Origin: Acidovorax radicis
Lineage (GTDB): Bacteria; Pseudomonadota; Gammaproteobacteria; Burkholderiales; Burkholderiaceae_C
DNA: 64,000 nucleotides
Assembly (NCBI RefSeq): GCF_020510705.1
Contig: NZ_CP075184.1
Span: 3,348,001 to 3,412,000, forward strand
Reading direction: 5' to 3'
Positions 17,857 through 26,505 of the stretch are shown in pieces. The notes beneath the pieces were generated by a model. That model ran no database searches. It had not been told where the DNA came from and was given only the letters and a program-made list of their open reading frames with translations. Within the stretch, counting starts at the first letter, position 1, and every line of letters begins with the position of its first letter. Made by a program: the position numbers and the translations under genes.

Positions 17857-18803
17857 AGACCTGCCTCCGCCAGTTGCGCACGGGTGGGCAGCCCTTCGGT
17901 GTCGCCCAGCACCTGCACCGCACGCGCACCAATCCAGGCGCCGCGCCGCACGGCGTCGGGCACCGTACGCCCCTGCAGCAGCGCGCTGATGACGCCCACC
18001 GCAAAACCGTCACCGGCGCCCACCGTGTCCACCACCTCGGCCACCGGGAACCCGGCCACGTGGCCCGTGCCGGCGACATCGCTGTCAAAGTAGGCGCCTT
18101 GCGCACCCAGCTTGACAACCACAAGGCGTGCACCACGCTCCCGATAAAACCGGGCAACTCCTTCCGGAGTGGTTTCGCCGGTGAGGAAAACACCCTCCTC
18201 CATGCCTGGCAACACCCAGTCGGCATACCGCGAAAGCTCGTTGATCGATTGCCGCATGGTCTCCGGCGACGACCACAGCGTAGGGCGCAGGTTGGGGTCA
18301 AAAGAAACCGTGCGGCCCGCCGCCCGCATCACCTCCAGTGTGCGCGTTGCCGCCCGCAGGCTGGTGTCTGAAATGGCCGCAAACACACCCGTGGCATGCA
18401 GGTGGCGTGCGCTGCGCAGCCATGGCTCATCGACATCGGCAGGGCCCATCTGGCTCGCGGCCGAGCCCTTGCGGTGGTATTCGACCTGCGGGTCGCGGCC
18501 ATCGGTCACGCGCTCCTTGAACTGAAAACCGGTGCGTTGCGTGGCATCACACACCACATGGGAGCAATCAATGCCTTCCGCCCGCATGGTGGCCAGCAGC
18601 GCGCGGCCCATGGAGTCTGTGCCCAGGCGGCTGGCCCAACCCACCTTCAGGCCCAGGCGCGCGAGGCCAATGGCTACATTGGTCTCAGCCCCTGCCGTGC
18701 GCTTGTGAAAGCCGGTGGCGTTCTCCAGTGGCCCGGGCTCGTTGGCCACGAGCAGCAGCATGGCTTCGCCAAACAGCGCCACGTCAAATTCGTGCGTGCT
18801 CAT
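17853..18803 (-). CDS. kguK: PfkB-family sugar kinase, probable 2-ketogluconate kinase
   Basis: A 316-residue ribokinase-family enzyme. The N-terminal substrate motif is TAGAETNVAIGLARLG and the C-terminal PfkB signature is DTVGAGDGFAVGV, with catalytic base D265. Between them, FDPNLRPTLW and LPGMEEGVFLTGE are typical of 2-keto-3-deoxygluconate and 2-ketogluconate kinases. In context it should phosphorylate 2-ketogluconate to 2-keto-6-phosphogluconate for KguD. 2-Keto-3-deoxygluconate is the main alternative substrate. The gene is coupled by four-base ATGA overlaps to kguE upstream and kguD downstream. Confidence 0.78.
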   Translation of the reverse strand: MSTHEFDVALFGEAMLLLVANEPGPLENATGFHKRTAGAETNVAIGLARLGLKVGWASRLGTDSMGRALLATMRAEGIDCSHVVCDATQRTGFQFKERVTDGRDPQVEYHRKGSAASQMGPADVDEPWLRSARHLHATGVFAAISDTSLRAATRTLEVMRAAGRTVSFDPNLRPTLWSSPETMRQSINELSRYADWVLPGMEEGVFLTGETTPEGVARFYRERGARLVVVKLGAQGAYFDSDVAGTGHVAGFPVAEVVDTVGAGDGFAVGVISALLQGRTVPDAVRRGAWIGARAVQVLGDTEGLPTRAQLAEAGL

Positions 18804-19549
18804 GGCAATCTCCGCGCTTCACGGATCACGGCCAGCTCGGCGCGTGTGACGGCGATCAGGTCGTCGCCGATGAGCGGGTACTCGATGGCATGCGGCACAT
18901 CCGCAGGCAGCGCACGCAGCACGGCGCGCCATGGCGCCACCGAATCCATCAGCGGCACCGCCACCCACTTGCCCGGCTGGCGCTGCACGCCCTTGCAATG
19001 CACATAACGCACACGGTGGGCCAGCGCCTGCGCCGCCTGCAGCGGGCACTCACCCTGCCAATGCCAGTTGCCCATGTCAAACGTCATGCCCAGGTCTAGC
19101 CCCGCGCGCGCTTGCGCGTCAAAAAAAGCCTGCAACGCGGGCAGCGTGCCGGCCGTTGCGGTCTGGTCGTTTTCGATCACCAGCTCGACGGATGGATCCA
19201 CCGCACTCAGCAGCACCTTCAGGCGCGCCAGCGACGGATGCGACGCTGCACCAAAACCGCCAATCGCCATCTTCAAGCGCGGCGCGCGCAGCACCTGCGC
19301 AGCGCGCAGGCCCCGCTCCAACGCTGCTTCATCGAGCTGGCCCTGCGCGGTCCACAGGCCCTCAGGGCTGGAATAAACCGCCGCGAAGCCTGCCAAAGCG
19401 GGCAACTCCGTAGCCGCATCGTGCAGCAACTCGCCCCGCACTTCCACGCCATCGGCACCCGCCTGGTTGGCGAGCTCGGTGCACCACAGCTGGCCGTGGC
19501 GCCCCGTTTCGGCCGAGCCAAAGGAGGACAGGGAAATCAATACCTTCAT
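18800..19549 (-). CDS. kguE: Sugar phosphate isomerase/epimerase-like TIM-barrel protein, KguE-like
   Basis: A 249-residue xylose-isomerase-like TIM barrel. Metal-ligand-type positions are visible in GADGVEVRGE, VELVIENDQ, GMTFDMGNWHW, RYVHCKGV and AIEYPLIGDD. KguE of Pseudomonas is a protein of this fold and size encoded with the 2-ketogluconate kinase and reductase, and its exact reaction has not been established. The sequence alone would also permit hydroxypyruvate isomerase or another sugar epimerase. The start is the only ATG before the conserved LISLSSFG strand, and the upstream GAAAGA is a weak ribosome binding site. Sixty-three bases separate it from the ATPase gene, and it overlaps kguK by four. 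Confidence 0.72.
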   Translation of the reverse strand: MKVLISLSSFGSAETGRHGQLWCTELANQAGADGVEVRGELLHDAATELPALAGFAAVYSSPEGLWTAQGQLDEAALERGLRAAQVLRAPRLKMAIGGFGAASHPSLARLKVLLSAVDPSVELVIENDQTATAGTLPALQAFFDAQARAGLDLGMTFDMGNWHWQGECPLQAAQALAHRVRYVHCKGVQRQPGKWVAVPLMDSVAPWRAVLRALPADVPHAIEYPLIGDDLIAVTRAELAVIREARRLP

Positions 19550-19612
19550 GTTTTTCTTTCAGGCTCCATCAAGAGATGGGACGCAGGCCTTCAACGGCAC
19601 GCCCATCGGGTC

Positions 19613-20392
19613 TCAATGCGCGTGGTGAGAGCTCAGGATCTGGCCCAGGAACTGCCGCGTTTTCTCATGCTGCGGCTGGCCAAAGAACTGCTGCGGCGGC
19701 GCCTGCTCCAGGATCTTGCCGTCGGCCATGAAGATCACACGGTCTGCCACGCTGCGGGCGAAGCCCATTTCATGCGTCACGCACAGCATGGTCATGCCGT
19801 CTTCGGCCAGGCCGATCATGGTGTCGAGCACCTCCTTGACCATCTCCGGGTCCAGCGCCGAGGTGGGCTCGTCAAACAGCATCACCTTGGGCGCCATGCA
19901 CAGCGCTCGCGCAATGGCCACGCGCTGCTGCTGCCCGCCCGACAGCTGGCTGGGGTGCTTGTGGGCCTGCTCGGGGATGCGCACCCGCGTGAGGTACTTT
20001 ATGGCAACCTCTTCGGCCTGGGCCTTGCTCATGCCACGCGAGCGCATGGGGGCCAGCGTGCAGTTCTCCAGAATGGTCAGGTGCGGGAACAGGTTGAACT
20101 GCTGGAACACCATGCCGACCTCGGCGCGCACGGCATCCACGTTCTTGCCGCCAGCGGTCAGGTCGATGCCATCGACCTCAATGCGGCCCTTTTGCACCGT
20201 CTCCAGGCGGTTGATGCAACGGATCAACGTGGACTTGCCCGAGCCCGATGGCCCGCAGATGACGATGCGTTCACCCGGCCGCACCGACAGGTTGATGTCG
20301 GTGAGCACCTGGAAGCTGTCGTACCACTTGTTGACCCCCTCCATGCGGATGATCGGCGGGGTGCCGGGGGCGGTCGTGACTGCGTCGCTCAT
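19613..20392 (-). CDS. ABC transporter ATP-binding protein, polar amino acid family, kgu-linked
   Basis: A 259-residue ATPase with Walker [11 protein letters not shown]-loop [11 protein letters not shown], signature [15 protein letters not shown], Walker [13 protein letters not shown] and H-switch VTHEMGF, all intact. The sequence is typical of GlnQ/HisP-type importers. An AAGGAG ribosome binding site precedes the ATG at 20392. It follows the binding protein by 39 bases and powers the importer formed with the two permeases upstream. In this operon the cargo is more likely 2-ketogluconate, or a related sugar acid, than an amino acid. Confidence 0.93.
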   Translation of the reverse strand: MSDAVTTAPGTPPIIRMEGVNKWYDSFQVLTDINLSVRPGERIVICGPSGSGKSTLIRCINRLETVQKGRIEVDGIDLTAGGKNVDAVRAEVGMVFQQFNLFPHLTILENCTLAPMRSRGMSKAQAEEVAIKYLTRVRIPEQAHKHPSQLSGGQQQRVAIARALCMAPKVMLFDEPTSALDPEMVKEVLDTMIGLAEDGMTMLCVTHEMGFARSVADRVIFMADGKILEQAPPQQFFGQPQHEKTRQFLGQILSSHHAH

Positions 20393-20431
20393 CAATGGCT
20401 CCTTGTGCTCACTCTGTTGCTCGCTGGGGTC

Positions 20432-21238
20432 TTACTGCAGCTTGGGCAGGTCGGCGCCCAGCCACTTCTGGTACAGCTTGTTCAGCTCGCCATTGGCGGT
20501 GTTGCGTGCGACGAAGTCATTCACGGCCTTCACCAGTTCGTCCTGGCCGGGGCGCATGGCAATGCCCATGGCCTGTTGCAGCAGGTTGAACTTGTTCTCA
20601 TAGGTGTTGGCGGGCACACGCTTGGCGATCTGGGCGGCCACGGTGACTGAGCAGCCGATGGCATCGACCTGGCCAGACATCAGCGCCTGCATGGCCGAGG
20701 CGTCGTCGTCAAAACGGCGAATCTCGGTGCCCTCAGGGGCGGCCTTGGTCACGGCCACGTCCTGCGTGCTGGCGCGGGCCACGCCCACGCGCACACCCTT
20801 CAGATCGGCTGCGCTCTTGATGGCGGTGCCTGTCTTGCCGTACAGCACGATGGTGGCGGCCGCATAGGGCTGCGAGAACTGCACCTGCTTGGCGCGCTCG
20901 GGGGTGATGGCGAGCGAAGCCACCAGCACATCGACCTTGTTGGTCAGCAGGAAGGGAATGCGGTTGGGGCCGGTGACAGGAACGATGTTGGCCTTGACAC
21001 CCAGGTCCTTGGCCAGCAGCTTGGCTACATCGGCGTCATAGCCATCGGGCTGGTTTTGTGCGTTGGTGGTGCCATAGGGTGGGAAGTCCACCAGCATGCC
21101 GATGGTGATCTCGCCCTTCTTCTTGATGTCGGCAACGGACTGTGCCGAGGCCAGGGGGGCAAAAGCCGTCAGAACGGCGCCCAGGCCCAAAGCGGCCAAA
21201 GCGGCGGTTGCGGTGCGGCGTTGTAAAGAAAAAGTCAT
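20432..21238 (-). CDS. ABC transporter substrate-binding protein, PAAT family, kgu-linked
   Basis: A 268-residue periplasmic protein. The Sec signal peptide runs to APLASAQ (about residue 33). The mature part has the SBP_bac_3 fold: ITIGMLVDFPPYGTTNAQNQPDGYDADVAKLLAKDLG, split by the ligand loop, then VASLAITPERAKQVQFS and the second lobe. ATG 21238 follows GGAGA with suitable spacing. Family members usually bind amino acids through a conserved Arg/Asp pair. The arginine in LAITPER is kept, which suits any ligand with a carboxylate. Because the operon otherwise encodes sugar-acid enzymes and a PtxS-like repressor, I infer a sugar acid such as 2-ketogluconate as ligand. Confidence 0.88.
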   Translation of the reverse strand: MTFSLQRRTATAALAALGLGAVLTAFAPLASAQSVADIKKKGEITIGMLVDFPPYGTTNAQNQPDGYDADVAKLLAKDLGVKANIVPVTGPNRIPFLLTNKVDVLVASLAITPERAKQVQFSQPYAAATIVLYGKTGTAIKSAADLKGVRVGVARASTQDVAVTKAAPEGTEIRRFDDDASAMQALMSGQVDAIGCSVTVAAQIAKRVPANTYENKFNLLQQAMGIAMRPGQDELVKAVNDFVARNTANGELNKLYQKWLGADLPKLQ

Positions 21239-21299
21239 CGCATGTCTCCTGGTGGTTGGTGTGAACGAGAAACAAAAAAAGAGGGTTGCTGCGCGTGGG

Positions 21300-21953
21300 T
21301 CAGCGCGCCAGAGCACGGGCGCGCTTGCGCTCCATGTGCGCGGCCAGCAGCGACAGCGGCCAGCAAATGATGAAATACAGCGCCGCCACGGTGCTGAACA
21401 CCTGCAACGGCTGGAACGTGGCGTTGTTGATGATCTGCCCCGCCCGCGTGATTTCGGTGAAACCAATGATGGCAGCCAGTGACGTGCCCTTGATGATTTG
21501 CACCACGTAGCCCACGGTGGGCGGCAATGCAATCTTGAAAGCCTGCGGCAGCACCACAAAACGCATGCGCGAGAGGTAGTTGAGATTCAGCGCCTGCGCG
21601 GCCTCCCACTGCCCACGCGGAATCGCCTCAATGCAGCCGCGCCAGATCTCGCCCAGAAAGGCGGCGCTGTTGAGCACCAGCGCCACACCCGCAGCCACCC
21701 ACGGGTTGATGTCCAGCCCCAGCACCGGCGCGCCAAAGAAGATCAGAAACAGCTGCAGCAACAGTGGCGTGCCCTGAAAGACCTGGATGAACAAGGTGGC
21801 AACCCAGCGCGCCACGCGGCTCTCTGACGTGCGCGACAGCGCCACGACGAGGCCCAGCAACGAGCCACCCACAAAGGCCATGGCGGACAACGCCAGCGTC
21901 CACTGCGCGGCCTGCACGATGAAAAGGAACTCGGAAAATCCAAAGGTACGCAT
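21300..21953 (-). CDS. ABC transporter permease 2, PAAT family, kgu-linked
   Basis: A 217-residue inner-membrane permease of the HisM/GlnP type with about five helices and the EAA loop GQWEAAQALNLNYLSRMRFVVLPQA split over the cytoplasmic turn that contacts the ATPase. ATG 21953 is preferred to the TTG two codons earlier because GAGGA sits at good spacing. Only nine bases separate it from the stop codon of permease 1, so the two are co-translated and should form the heterodimeric channel. Confidence 0.9.
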   Translation of the reverse strand: MRTFGFSEFLFIVQAAQWTLALSAMAFVGGSLLGLVVALSRTSESRVARWVATLFIQVFQGTPLLLQLFLIFFGAPVLGLDINPWVAAGVALVLNSAAFLGEIWRGCIEAIPRGQWEAAQALNLNYLSRMRFVVLPQAFKIALPPTVGYVVQIIKGTSLAAIIGFTEITRAGQIINNATFQPLQVFSTVAALYFIICWPLSLLAAHMERKRARALAR

Positions 21954-21962
21954 GGCCAATCC

Positions 21963-22634
21963 TCAGCGACGGTCGGGGTAGTTCAGGGCGCGCTGATAGA
22001 TCAGCTTGAACAGCGCAGAGAACGACAGCGCCAGCGCCAGATAGATCGCCGCCACCACGATGTAGATCTCAAAGCTGCGGAAGGTCTGCGATTGCAGATT
22101 GGCCGCCACCGAGGTCAGGTCGTCTGCCGAAATCACCGACACCACGGCCGAGCTCAGCATCAGCAAGATGAACTGGCTGGTGAGCGCCGGGTAGATGGCC
22201 TTGAGCGCGGGCTTGAGGATGACGAAGCGAAAGATCTCCCAGGGCTTGAGGTTGAGCGCCTTGCCCGCCTCGATCTGCCCCTTGGGAATGGACTCGATAC
22301 CCGCCCGCACGATTTCTGCCGCGTAGGCCCCCAGGTTGACCACCATGGCCGTCAACGCGGCGGTATAGGGCGACCAGCGCAGGCCCATGGAGGGCAGCGC
22401 AAAGAAAAAGAAGAACAACTGCACGATGAAGGGCGTGTTGCGGATCAGCTCGATATAGGCATTGACCACAAAGCGCACCCAACCCGGCCCCGAGGTCTTG
22501 CCCCAGGCACAAACGATGGCGACCACCAGCCCCAGCACGGTGGCCGTGAGCGACAACTGCACGGTGATCCAGGTGCCCTTGAGCAGCAAGGGCCACGCGG
22601 CAAATACGGACTCGAACTGGAATTGGTAGTTCAC
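21963..22634 (-). CDS. ABC transporter permease 1, PAAT family, kgu-linked (first gene of operon)
   Basis: A 223-residue permease beginning VNYQFQFESVFAAWPLLLKGT. The EAA loop is visible in KGQIEAGKALNLKPWEIFRFV, divided over the cytoplasmic turn. An in-frame ATG at 22688 exists, but it would start upstream of the PtxS operator at 22668-22685 and translate the promoter. The GTG at 22634 begins exactly where family members usually start and is preferred. It is the promoter-proximal gene of an eight-gene operon running to ptxS. Confidence 0.88.
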   Translation of the reverse strand: MNYQFQFESVFAAWPLLLKGTWITVQLSLTATVLGLVVAIVCAWGKTSGPGWVRFVVNAYIELIRNTPFIVQLFFFFFALPSMGLRWSPYTAALTAMVVNLGAYAAEIVRAGIESIPKGQIEAGKALNLKPWEIFRFVILKPALKAIYPALTSQFILLMLSSAVVSVISADDLTSVAANLQSQTFRSFEIYIVVAAIYLALALSFSALFKLIYQRALNYPDRR

Positions 22635-22667
22635 GGCAAACGCCTGTTTTCTGACATGGCGAGAGTT

Positions 22668-22685
22668 TATGAAACCGGTTTCATA
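22668..22685. promoter_or_regulatory. PtxS operator (perfect palindrome)
   Basis: An 18-bp perfect palindrome with core TGAAACCGGTTTCA lies 33 bases upstream of the GTG of the first operon gene. The core is identical to the operator reported for PtxS in Pseudomonas, and the operon it controls encodes a PtxS-like repressor as its last gene. It sits in the divergent space with hemH (start 22784). Its effect on hemH, if any, is unknown. Confidence 0.85.
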
Positions 22686-22783
22686 CAAACATCGGGGATA
22701 ACCCGAAGCCCGGCAAAAAACAGGCCGACCGCGCCCAAATGCCCCCGCCCGCCACAGCCCGGGCGCGTGGGTGAAAATGCCGC

Positions 22784-23896
22784 ATGCCTTCTTTCCACCC
22801 AGACCCCCCCTTCACCCACGGCCAGGCCGAACGTACTGCGGTGCTGCTGTGCAACCTGGGCACGCCTGATGAACCCACGGCCCCGGCCGTGCGCCGCTAT
22901 CTGGCGCAGTTTTTGGGCGACCACCGCGTGGTCGAGATTCCCCGGCTGGTGTGGTGGCCCATCCTGCACGGCATCATCCTGCGCACCCGCCCCGCCAAGT
23001 CGGCTGCCAAATACGCCAGCGTGTGGACCCCCGAAGGCTCGCCCCTGGCCCACTGGACTGCCAAGCAGGCCACATTGCTGCGCGGCTGGCTGGGCGAAGC
23101 AGGCCACGCGGTGCTGGTGCGCCACGCCATGCGCTACGGCAACCCGTCCATCGCCAGCCAGCTCGATGCCTTGAAGGCCGAAGGCGCCACGCGCATCCTC
23201 ATCCTGCCGCTGTACCCGCAGTACTCGGCCACCACCACCGCCAGCGTGTTTGACGCCGTCTACACCTGGGCTGCCGCCACGCGCAACGTGCCCGAGCTGC
23301 GGTTTGTGAACCGCTATCACGACGCCCCCGGCTACATCGACGCGCTGGCCCGCACCATCGAATCGCACTGGAAGACCCACGGCCAGCCCGACCAGCTGGT
23401 GATGAGCTTTCATGGCGTGCCTGAGCGCACGCTGCACCTGGGCGACCCCTACCATTGCGAGGCCCGCAAGACCGGCCGCCTACTGGCCGAGCGCCTGGGC
23501 CTGCGCGAGGACCGCTACCGCATCACCTTCCAGTCGCGCTTTGGCAAGGCCAAGTGGCTGGAGCCCTACACCCAGCCCACCATCGAGGCGCTGGGCAAGG
23601 CCGGCACGCGGCGCGTGGACGTGGTGTGCCCCGGCTTCACCAGCGACTGCCTGGAGACGCTGGAAGAGATCAACATGGAGGTGCGCGAGGCGTTCCTGCA
23701 CGCGGGCGGCAAGGAGTTTCACTACATCCCTTGCCTGAACGACAACCACCACTGGATCACCGCACTGAGCCGCGTGGCCCAGCAGCACCTGGCGGGCTGG
23801 CCTACCGAGGCGCCCACAGCCGCCGCGCTGGCCGATGCCCGCAGCCACGCGCTGGCGGGTGGCGCGCCGACAGGCGCTTGCCCCGTGGCACATTGA
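22784..23896 (+). CDS. hemH: Ferrochelatase
   Basis: This enzyme inserts Fe2+ into protoporphyrin IX, the last step of protoheme synthesis, at the cytoplasmic membrane face. The 370-residue protein has the family opening VLLCNLGTPDEPTAPAVRRYL, the substrate channel sequence LPLYPQYSATTTASVFD, and the proposed metal-accepting histidine H210 in SFHGVPERT. It also has DVVCPGFTSDCLETLEEI followed by YIPCLNDNHHWI. Length is normal for beta- and gammaproteobacterial enzymes. It is transcribed divergently from the kgu operon. A dispersed repeat begins just after its stop codon. Confidence 0.96.
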   Translation: MPSFHPDPPFTHGQAERTAVLLCNLGTPDEPTAPAVRRYLAQFLGDHRVVEIPRLVWWPILHGIILRTRPAKSAAKYASVWTPEGSPLAHWTAKQATLLRGWLGEAGHAVLVRHAMRYGNPSIASQLDALKAEGATRILILPLYPQYSATTTASVFDAVYTWAAATRNVPELRFVNRYHDAPGYIDALARTIESHWKTHGQPDQLVMSFHGVPERTLHLGDPYHCEARKTGRLLAERLGLREDRYRITFQSRFGKAKWLEPYTQPTIEALGKAGTRRVDVVCPGFTSDCLETLEEINMEVREAFLHAGGKEFHYIPCLNDNHHWITALSRVAQQHLAGWPTEAPTAAALADARSHALAGGAPTGACPVAH

Positions 23897-23900
23897 CAGA

Positions 23901-23958
23901 TTGCTATAGTTTATATAGCTTCCAGCGCTTATCCATCAAGCGCTAGCAGCCATTTTTA
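23901..23958 (+). repeat. Dispersed ~50-bp repeat, copy D
   Basis: TATATAGCTTCCAGCGCTT then ATCCATC then AAGCGCTAGCAGCCATTTTT matches the family, with the two GCGCTT/AAGCGC halves complementary. It occupies the space immediately after hemH and may form the end of that transcript. Confidence 0.85.
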
Positions 23959-24018
23959 TTCATATTCCGAGACGACAGCCGCTGACGCCCGCCCTGGCCT
24001 CTCCAACCACCCGCCCCC

Positions 24019-26505
24019 ATGCCCGCCTCTTCCCTTGCCCCTCACCAACTGCGGCTGACCATCGCGCCTGAATCGCTGGACTTTGCCAGCACGGCCGAGC
24101 TGCAGGATCTGCCCCTGCCCTGGATCGGCCAGGGGCGTGCGCAAACCGCAGCACAGTTCGGCCTGGCAATGCAGCAGCCCAACTACCACCTGTTCGTGCT
24201 GGGCGAGGTGGGCAGCGGGCGCGCCTCGCTGCTGCGCCAGGCCATGCAGGCGGCAGCCAGCCAGCGCCCCGTGCCCCCCGACCTGTGCTACCTGCACAAC
24301 TTCGACGCCCCCGACCGCCCCCGCGCCCTGCGCCTGCCTGCAGGCCAAGGCCGCAAGCTGCGCCAAGCAATGGCCGACATGGCACGCAACCTTCAGGTTG
24401 ACATCCCCAAGCGCCTGACCAGCCCCGACTTCAAGGCCGAGGCCGGGCGCATCGAGAAAAACTGGCAAACCCAGGAGAGTGAAGCCTTTGCCGTGCTCGA
24501 GGCCTTTGCCGACGCGCGCCAGTTCCGCCTGTCGCGCGAAGGCGGGCAGATGGTGTTCACCCTGACCGGCCCCAAGGGCCAACCGCTCACCGAAAACGAG
24601 GCCCGCGCCCTGCCCCGCGAGCGCCGCGCCGAGATCGACGCGGCCGAACAAGAATTGCGCACCGAGATCGCCCGCTTTCTGGAGGCCGCCCGCCCCCTGG
24701 AACGCGCGCGCGACGACGCCCTGGCCGGCGTGCGCCGCCAGACCATCAAACCCCTGGTGGAACACGCCCTGCACGACATCCGCCAGGACCTGCGCAAACA
24801 GATCAAGGACGCCGTCAAGCTCACGCAGTGGCTCGACCAAGTGGAGCGCGCCGTGCTCGACCACATCGACCTGTTCGAGCCCGGGGATGCAGAGCAAGGC
24901 ACCGACGCAGAAGACGACCGCAAGGACGCCCTCGACGAACTGCAGGCCCGTTGCCAGGTGAACCTGGTGGTGGACAACCACGGCCGTGAAACCGCCCCCG
25001 TGATGGTAGAGGACAACCCCACCGTGCGCACGCTGTTTGGCAGCATCGAGCACGGGTCGGACGCCGACACCGTGCAGGCCGACCACGCCAGCGTGCATGC
25101 GGGCAGCCTGCTCAAGGCGCACGGCGGCTTCATCCTGCTGCACCTGCACGACCTGGCCGCCGAAGAAGGCCTGTGGCCGCGCCTGCGGCGCTTTCTGCGC
25201 TGCGGCCGCCTGCAGATCGAAGAAGGCGGGGGCGGCGCAGCCCATGGCCTCGGCGGCACCGTGGCCCTGCAGCCCGAGCCGGTGGACGTGGATGTGAAGA
25301 TCGTGCTGATCGGCTCGGTGGACGAGTACTACGCCCTGCAGGAGGCCGACCCCGATGCCGCGCGGCGTTTTCGCGTGAAAGTGGATTTTTCAGACCACTT
25401 TGCCGCCACGCCCGCCACCTACCGCGCCACAGCCATCCTGGTGGCACACAGCTGCAAAAAAAACGGCCTGCCCCACTTCGCGCCCGACGCCGTGGCCCTG
25501 CTGCTGGAGCAAACCCACCGCGAAGCCGACGACCAGCACCGCCAAAGCGCCCGCTTTGCGCACACCGAAGCCCTGGCCATCGAAAGCGCCACGCTGTGCC
25601 AGGCGCGCAACGCCAGCCTGGTGCAAGCGCCCGATGTGCAGGCAGCGCTGGCAGCCCGCATCCAACGCCACAACCAGCCCGAAGAAGAGCTGCACGACTC
25701 CATCACCGAAGGCGAGCGACTCATCACCCTGCACGGCACCGTGGCAGGCCAGATCAACGCCATGACGCAGATCGACCTGGGCGACTACCGGTTTGGCTTT
25801 CCGGTGCGCATCACTGCGCGCACGTTTGCCGGGCAAGAGGGCCTGCTCAACATCGAGCGCGAGGTGGATATGTCCGGCCCCATCCACGACAAGGGCGTGC
25901 TGATATTGCACAGCTACCTGACCGCCCTGTTCAGCCACGTGGCGCCGCTGGCACTGAATGCGTCCATCGTGTTCGAGCAGGAATACAGCGGCGTGGAAGG
26001 CGACTCGGCCTCGTGCGCCGAGCTGTACGCGCTGCTGTCCAGCCTGTCAGGGCTGCCCCTGCGCCAGGGCCTTGCCGTGACAGGCGCGCTCAACCAGCAT
26101 GGCGAGGTGCTGCCCGTGGGCGGCATCAACGAAAAAATCGAAGGCTGGTTCCAGGCCTGCGTGGCCGCCGGGCTGGACGGCACACAGGGCGTGCTCATCC
26201 CCGCCCGCAACCAGCGCCACCTGATGCTCGACCGCGCCATCCTCGACGCCGTGGAGCGCGGCCTGTTCAGCGTCTACACCATGGGGCACGTCAGCGAAGG
26301 CATCGCCCTGCTCACCGGCGAAGCCTCGGGCATGAGCCCGGCGGAGTTGTTACAGGCCCAGGCAGATATTGCGGCCCAGGTGGCCGACACGGTGCTGCAC
26401 CGGGCAGAACAAACGCTGCGCGCCTACCGGCGGGCGTGCCAGAACGCAGGGCATACGCGGCGCGGGCGTGGGGGGATGCGGCGCGGGGGCGGAGACAGGT
26501 CGTAG
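24019..26505 (+). CDS. Lon-like ATP-dependent protease (AAA_32 / LonB-type)
   Basis: An 828-residue cytosolic protein with an N-terminal AAA-like region (about 20-330, including a long helical insertion), a second AAA region (about 345-540, LLKAHGGFILLHLHDL) and a C-terminal Lon protease domain. The Ser-Lys dyad is S663 (EGDSASCAEL) and K706 (GINEKIEGW), 43 residues apart as in E. coli Lon. This is the family of E. coli YcbZ (LonH), not housekeeping Lon, since the N-terminal LAN domain is absent. The Walker A-like loop reads GEVGSGRAS (62-70), with arginine where lysine is expected. Either ATP use is altered or this subfamily tolerates Arg. It stands alone between hemH and an accessory region. 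Confidence 0.85.
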   Translation: MPASSLAPHQLRLTIAPESLDFASTAELQDLPLPWIGQGRAQTAAQFGLAMQQPNYHLFVLGEVGSGRASLLRQAMQAAASQRPVPPDLCYLHNFDAPDRPRALRLPAGQGRKLRQAMADMARNLQVDIPKRLTSPDFKAEAGRIEKNWQTQESEAFAVLEAFADARQFRLSREGGQMVFTLTGPKGQPLTENEARALPRERRAEIDAAEQELRTEIARFLEAARPLERARDDALAGVRRQTIKPLVEHALHDIRQDLRKQIKDAVKLTQWLDQVERAVLDHIDLFEPGDAEQGTDAEDDRKDALDELQARCQVNLVVDNHGRETAPVMVEDNPTVRTLFGSIEHGSDADTVQADHASVHAGSLLKAHGGFILLHLHDLAAEEGLWPRLRRFLRCGRLQIEEGGGGAAHGLGGTVALQPEPVDVDVKIVLIGSVDEYYALQEADPDAARRFRVKVDFSDHFAATPATYRATAILVAHSCKKNGLPHFAPDAVALLLEQTHREADDQHRQSARFAHTEALAIESATLCQARNASLVQAPDVQAALAARIQRHNQPEEELHDSITEGERLITLHGTVAGQINAMTQIDLGDYRFGFPVRITARTFAGQEGLLNIEREVDMSGPIHDKGVLILHSYLTALFSHVAPLALNASIVFEQEYSGVEGDSASCAELYALLSSLSGLPLRQGLAVTGALNQHGEVLPVGGINEKIEGWFQACVAAGLDGTQGVLIPARNQRHLMLDRAILDAVERGLFSVYTMGHVSEGIALLTGEASGMSPAELLQAQADIAAQVADTVLHRAEQTLRAYRRACQNAGHTRRGRGGMRRGGGDRS

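Noticed and set aside
18800..19549. Naming the TIM-barrel protein hydroxypyruvate isomerase
   Set aside because: The fold permits it, but the coupled kinase, reductase and PtxS-like repressor point to the kgu pathway, where a protein of this fold is expected.
19112..20650. A 512-codon plus-strand open frame
   Set aside because: It is antisense to kguE, the ATPase gene and part of the binding-protein gene, and has the Arg/His/Gln-rich composition of a shadow frame.
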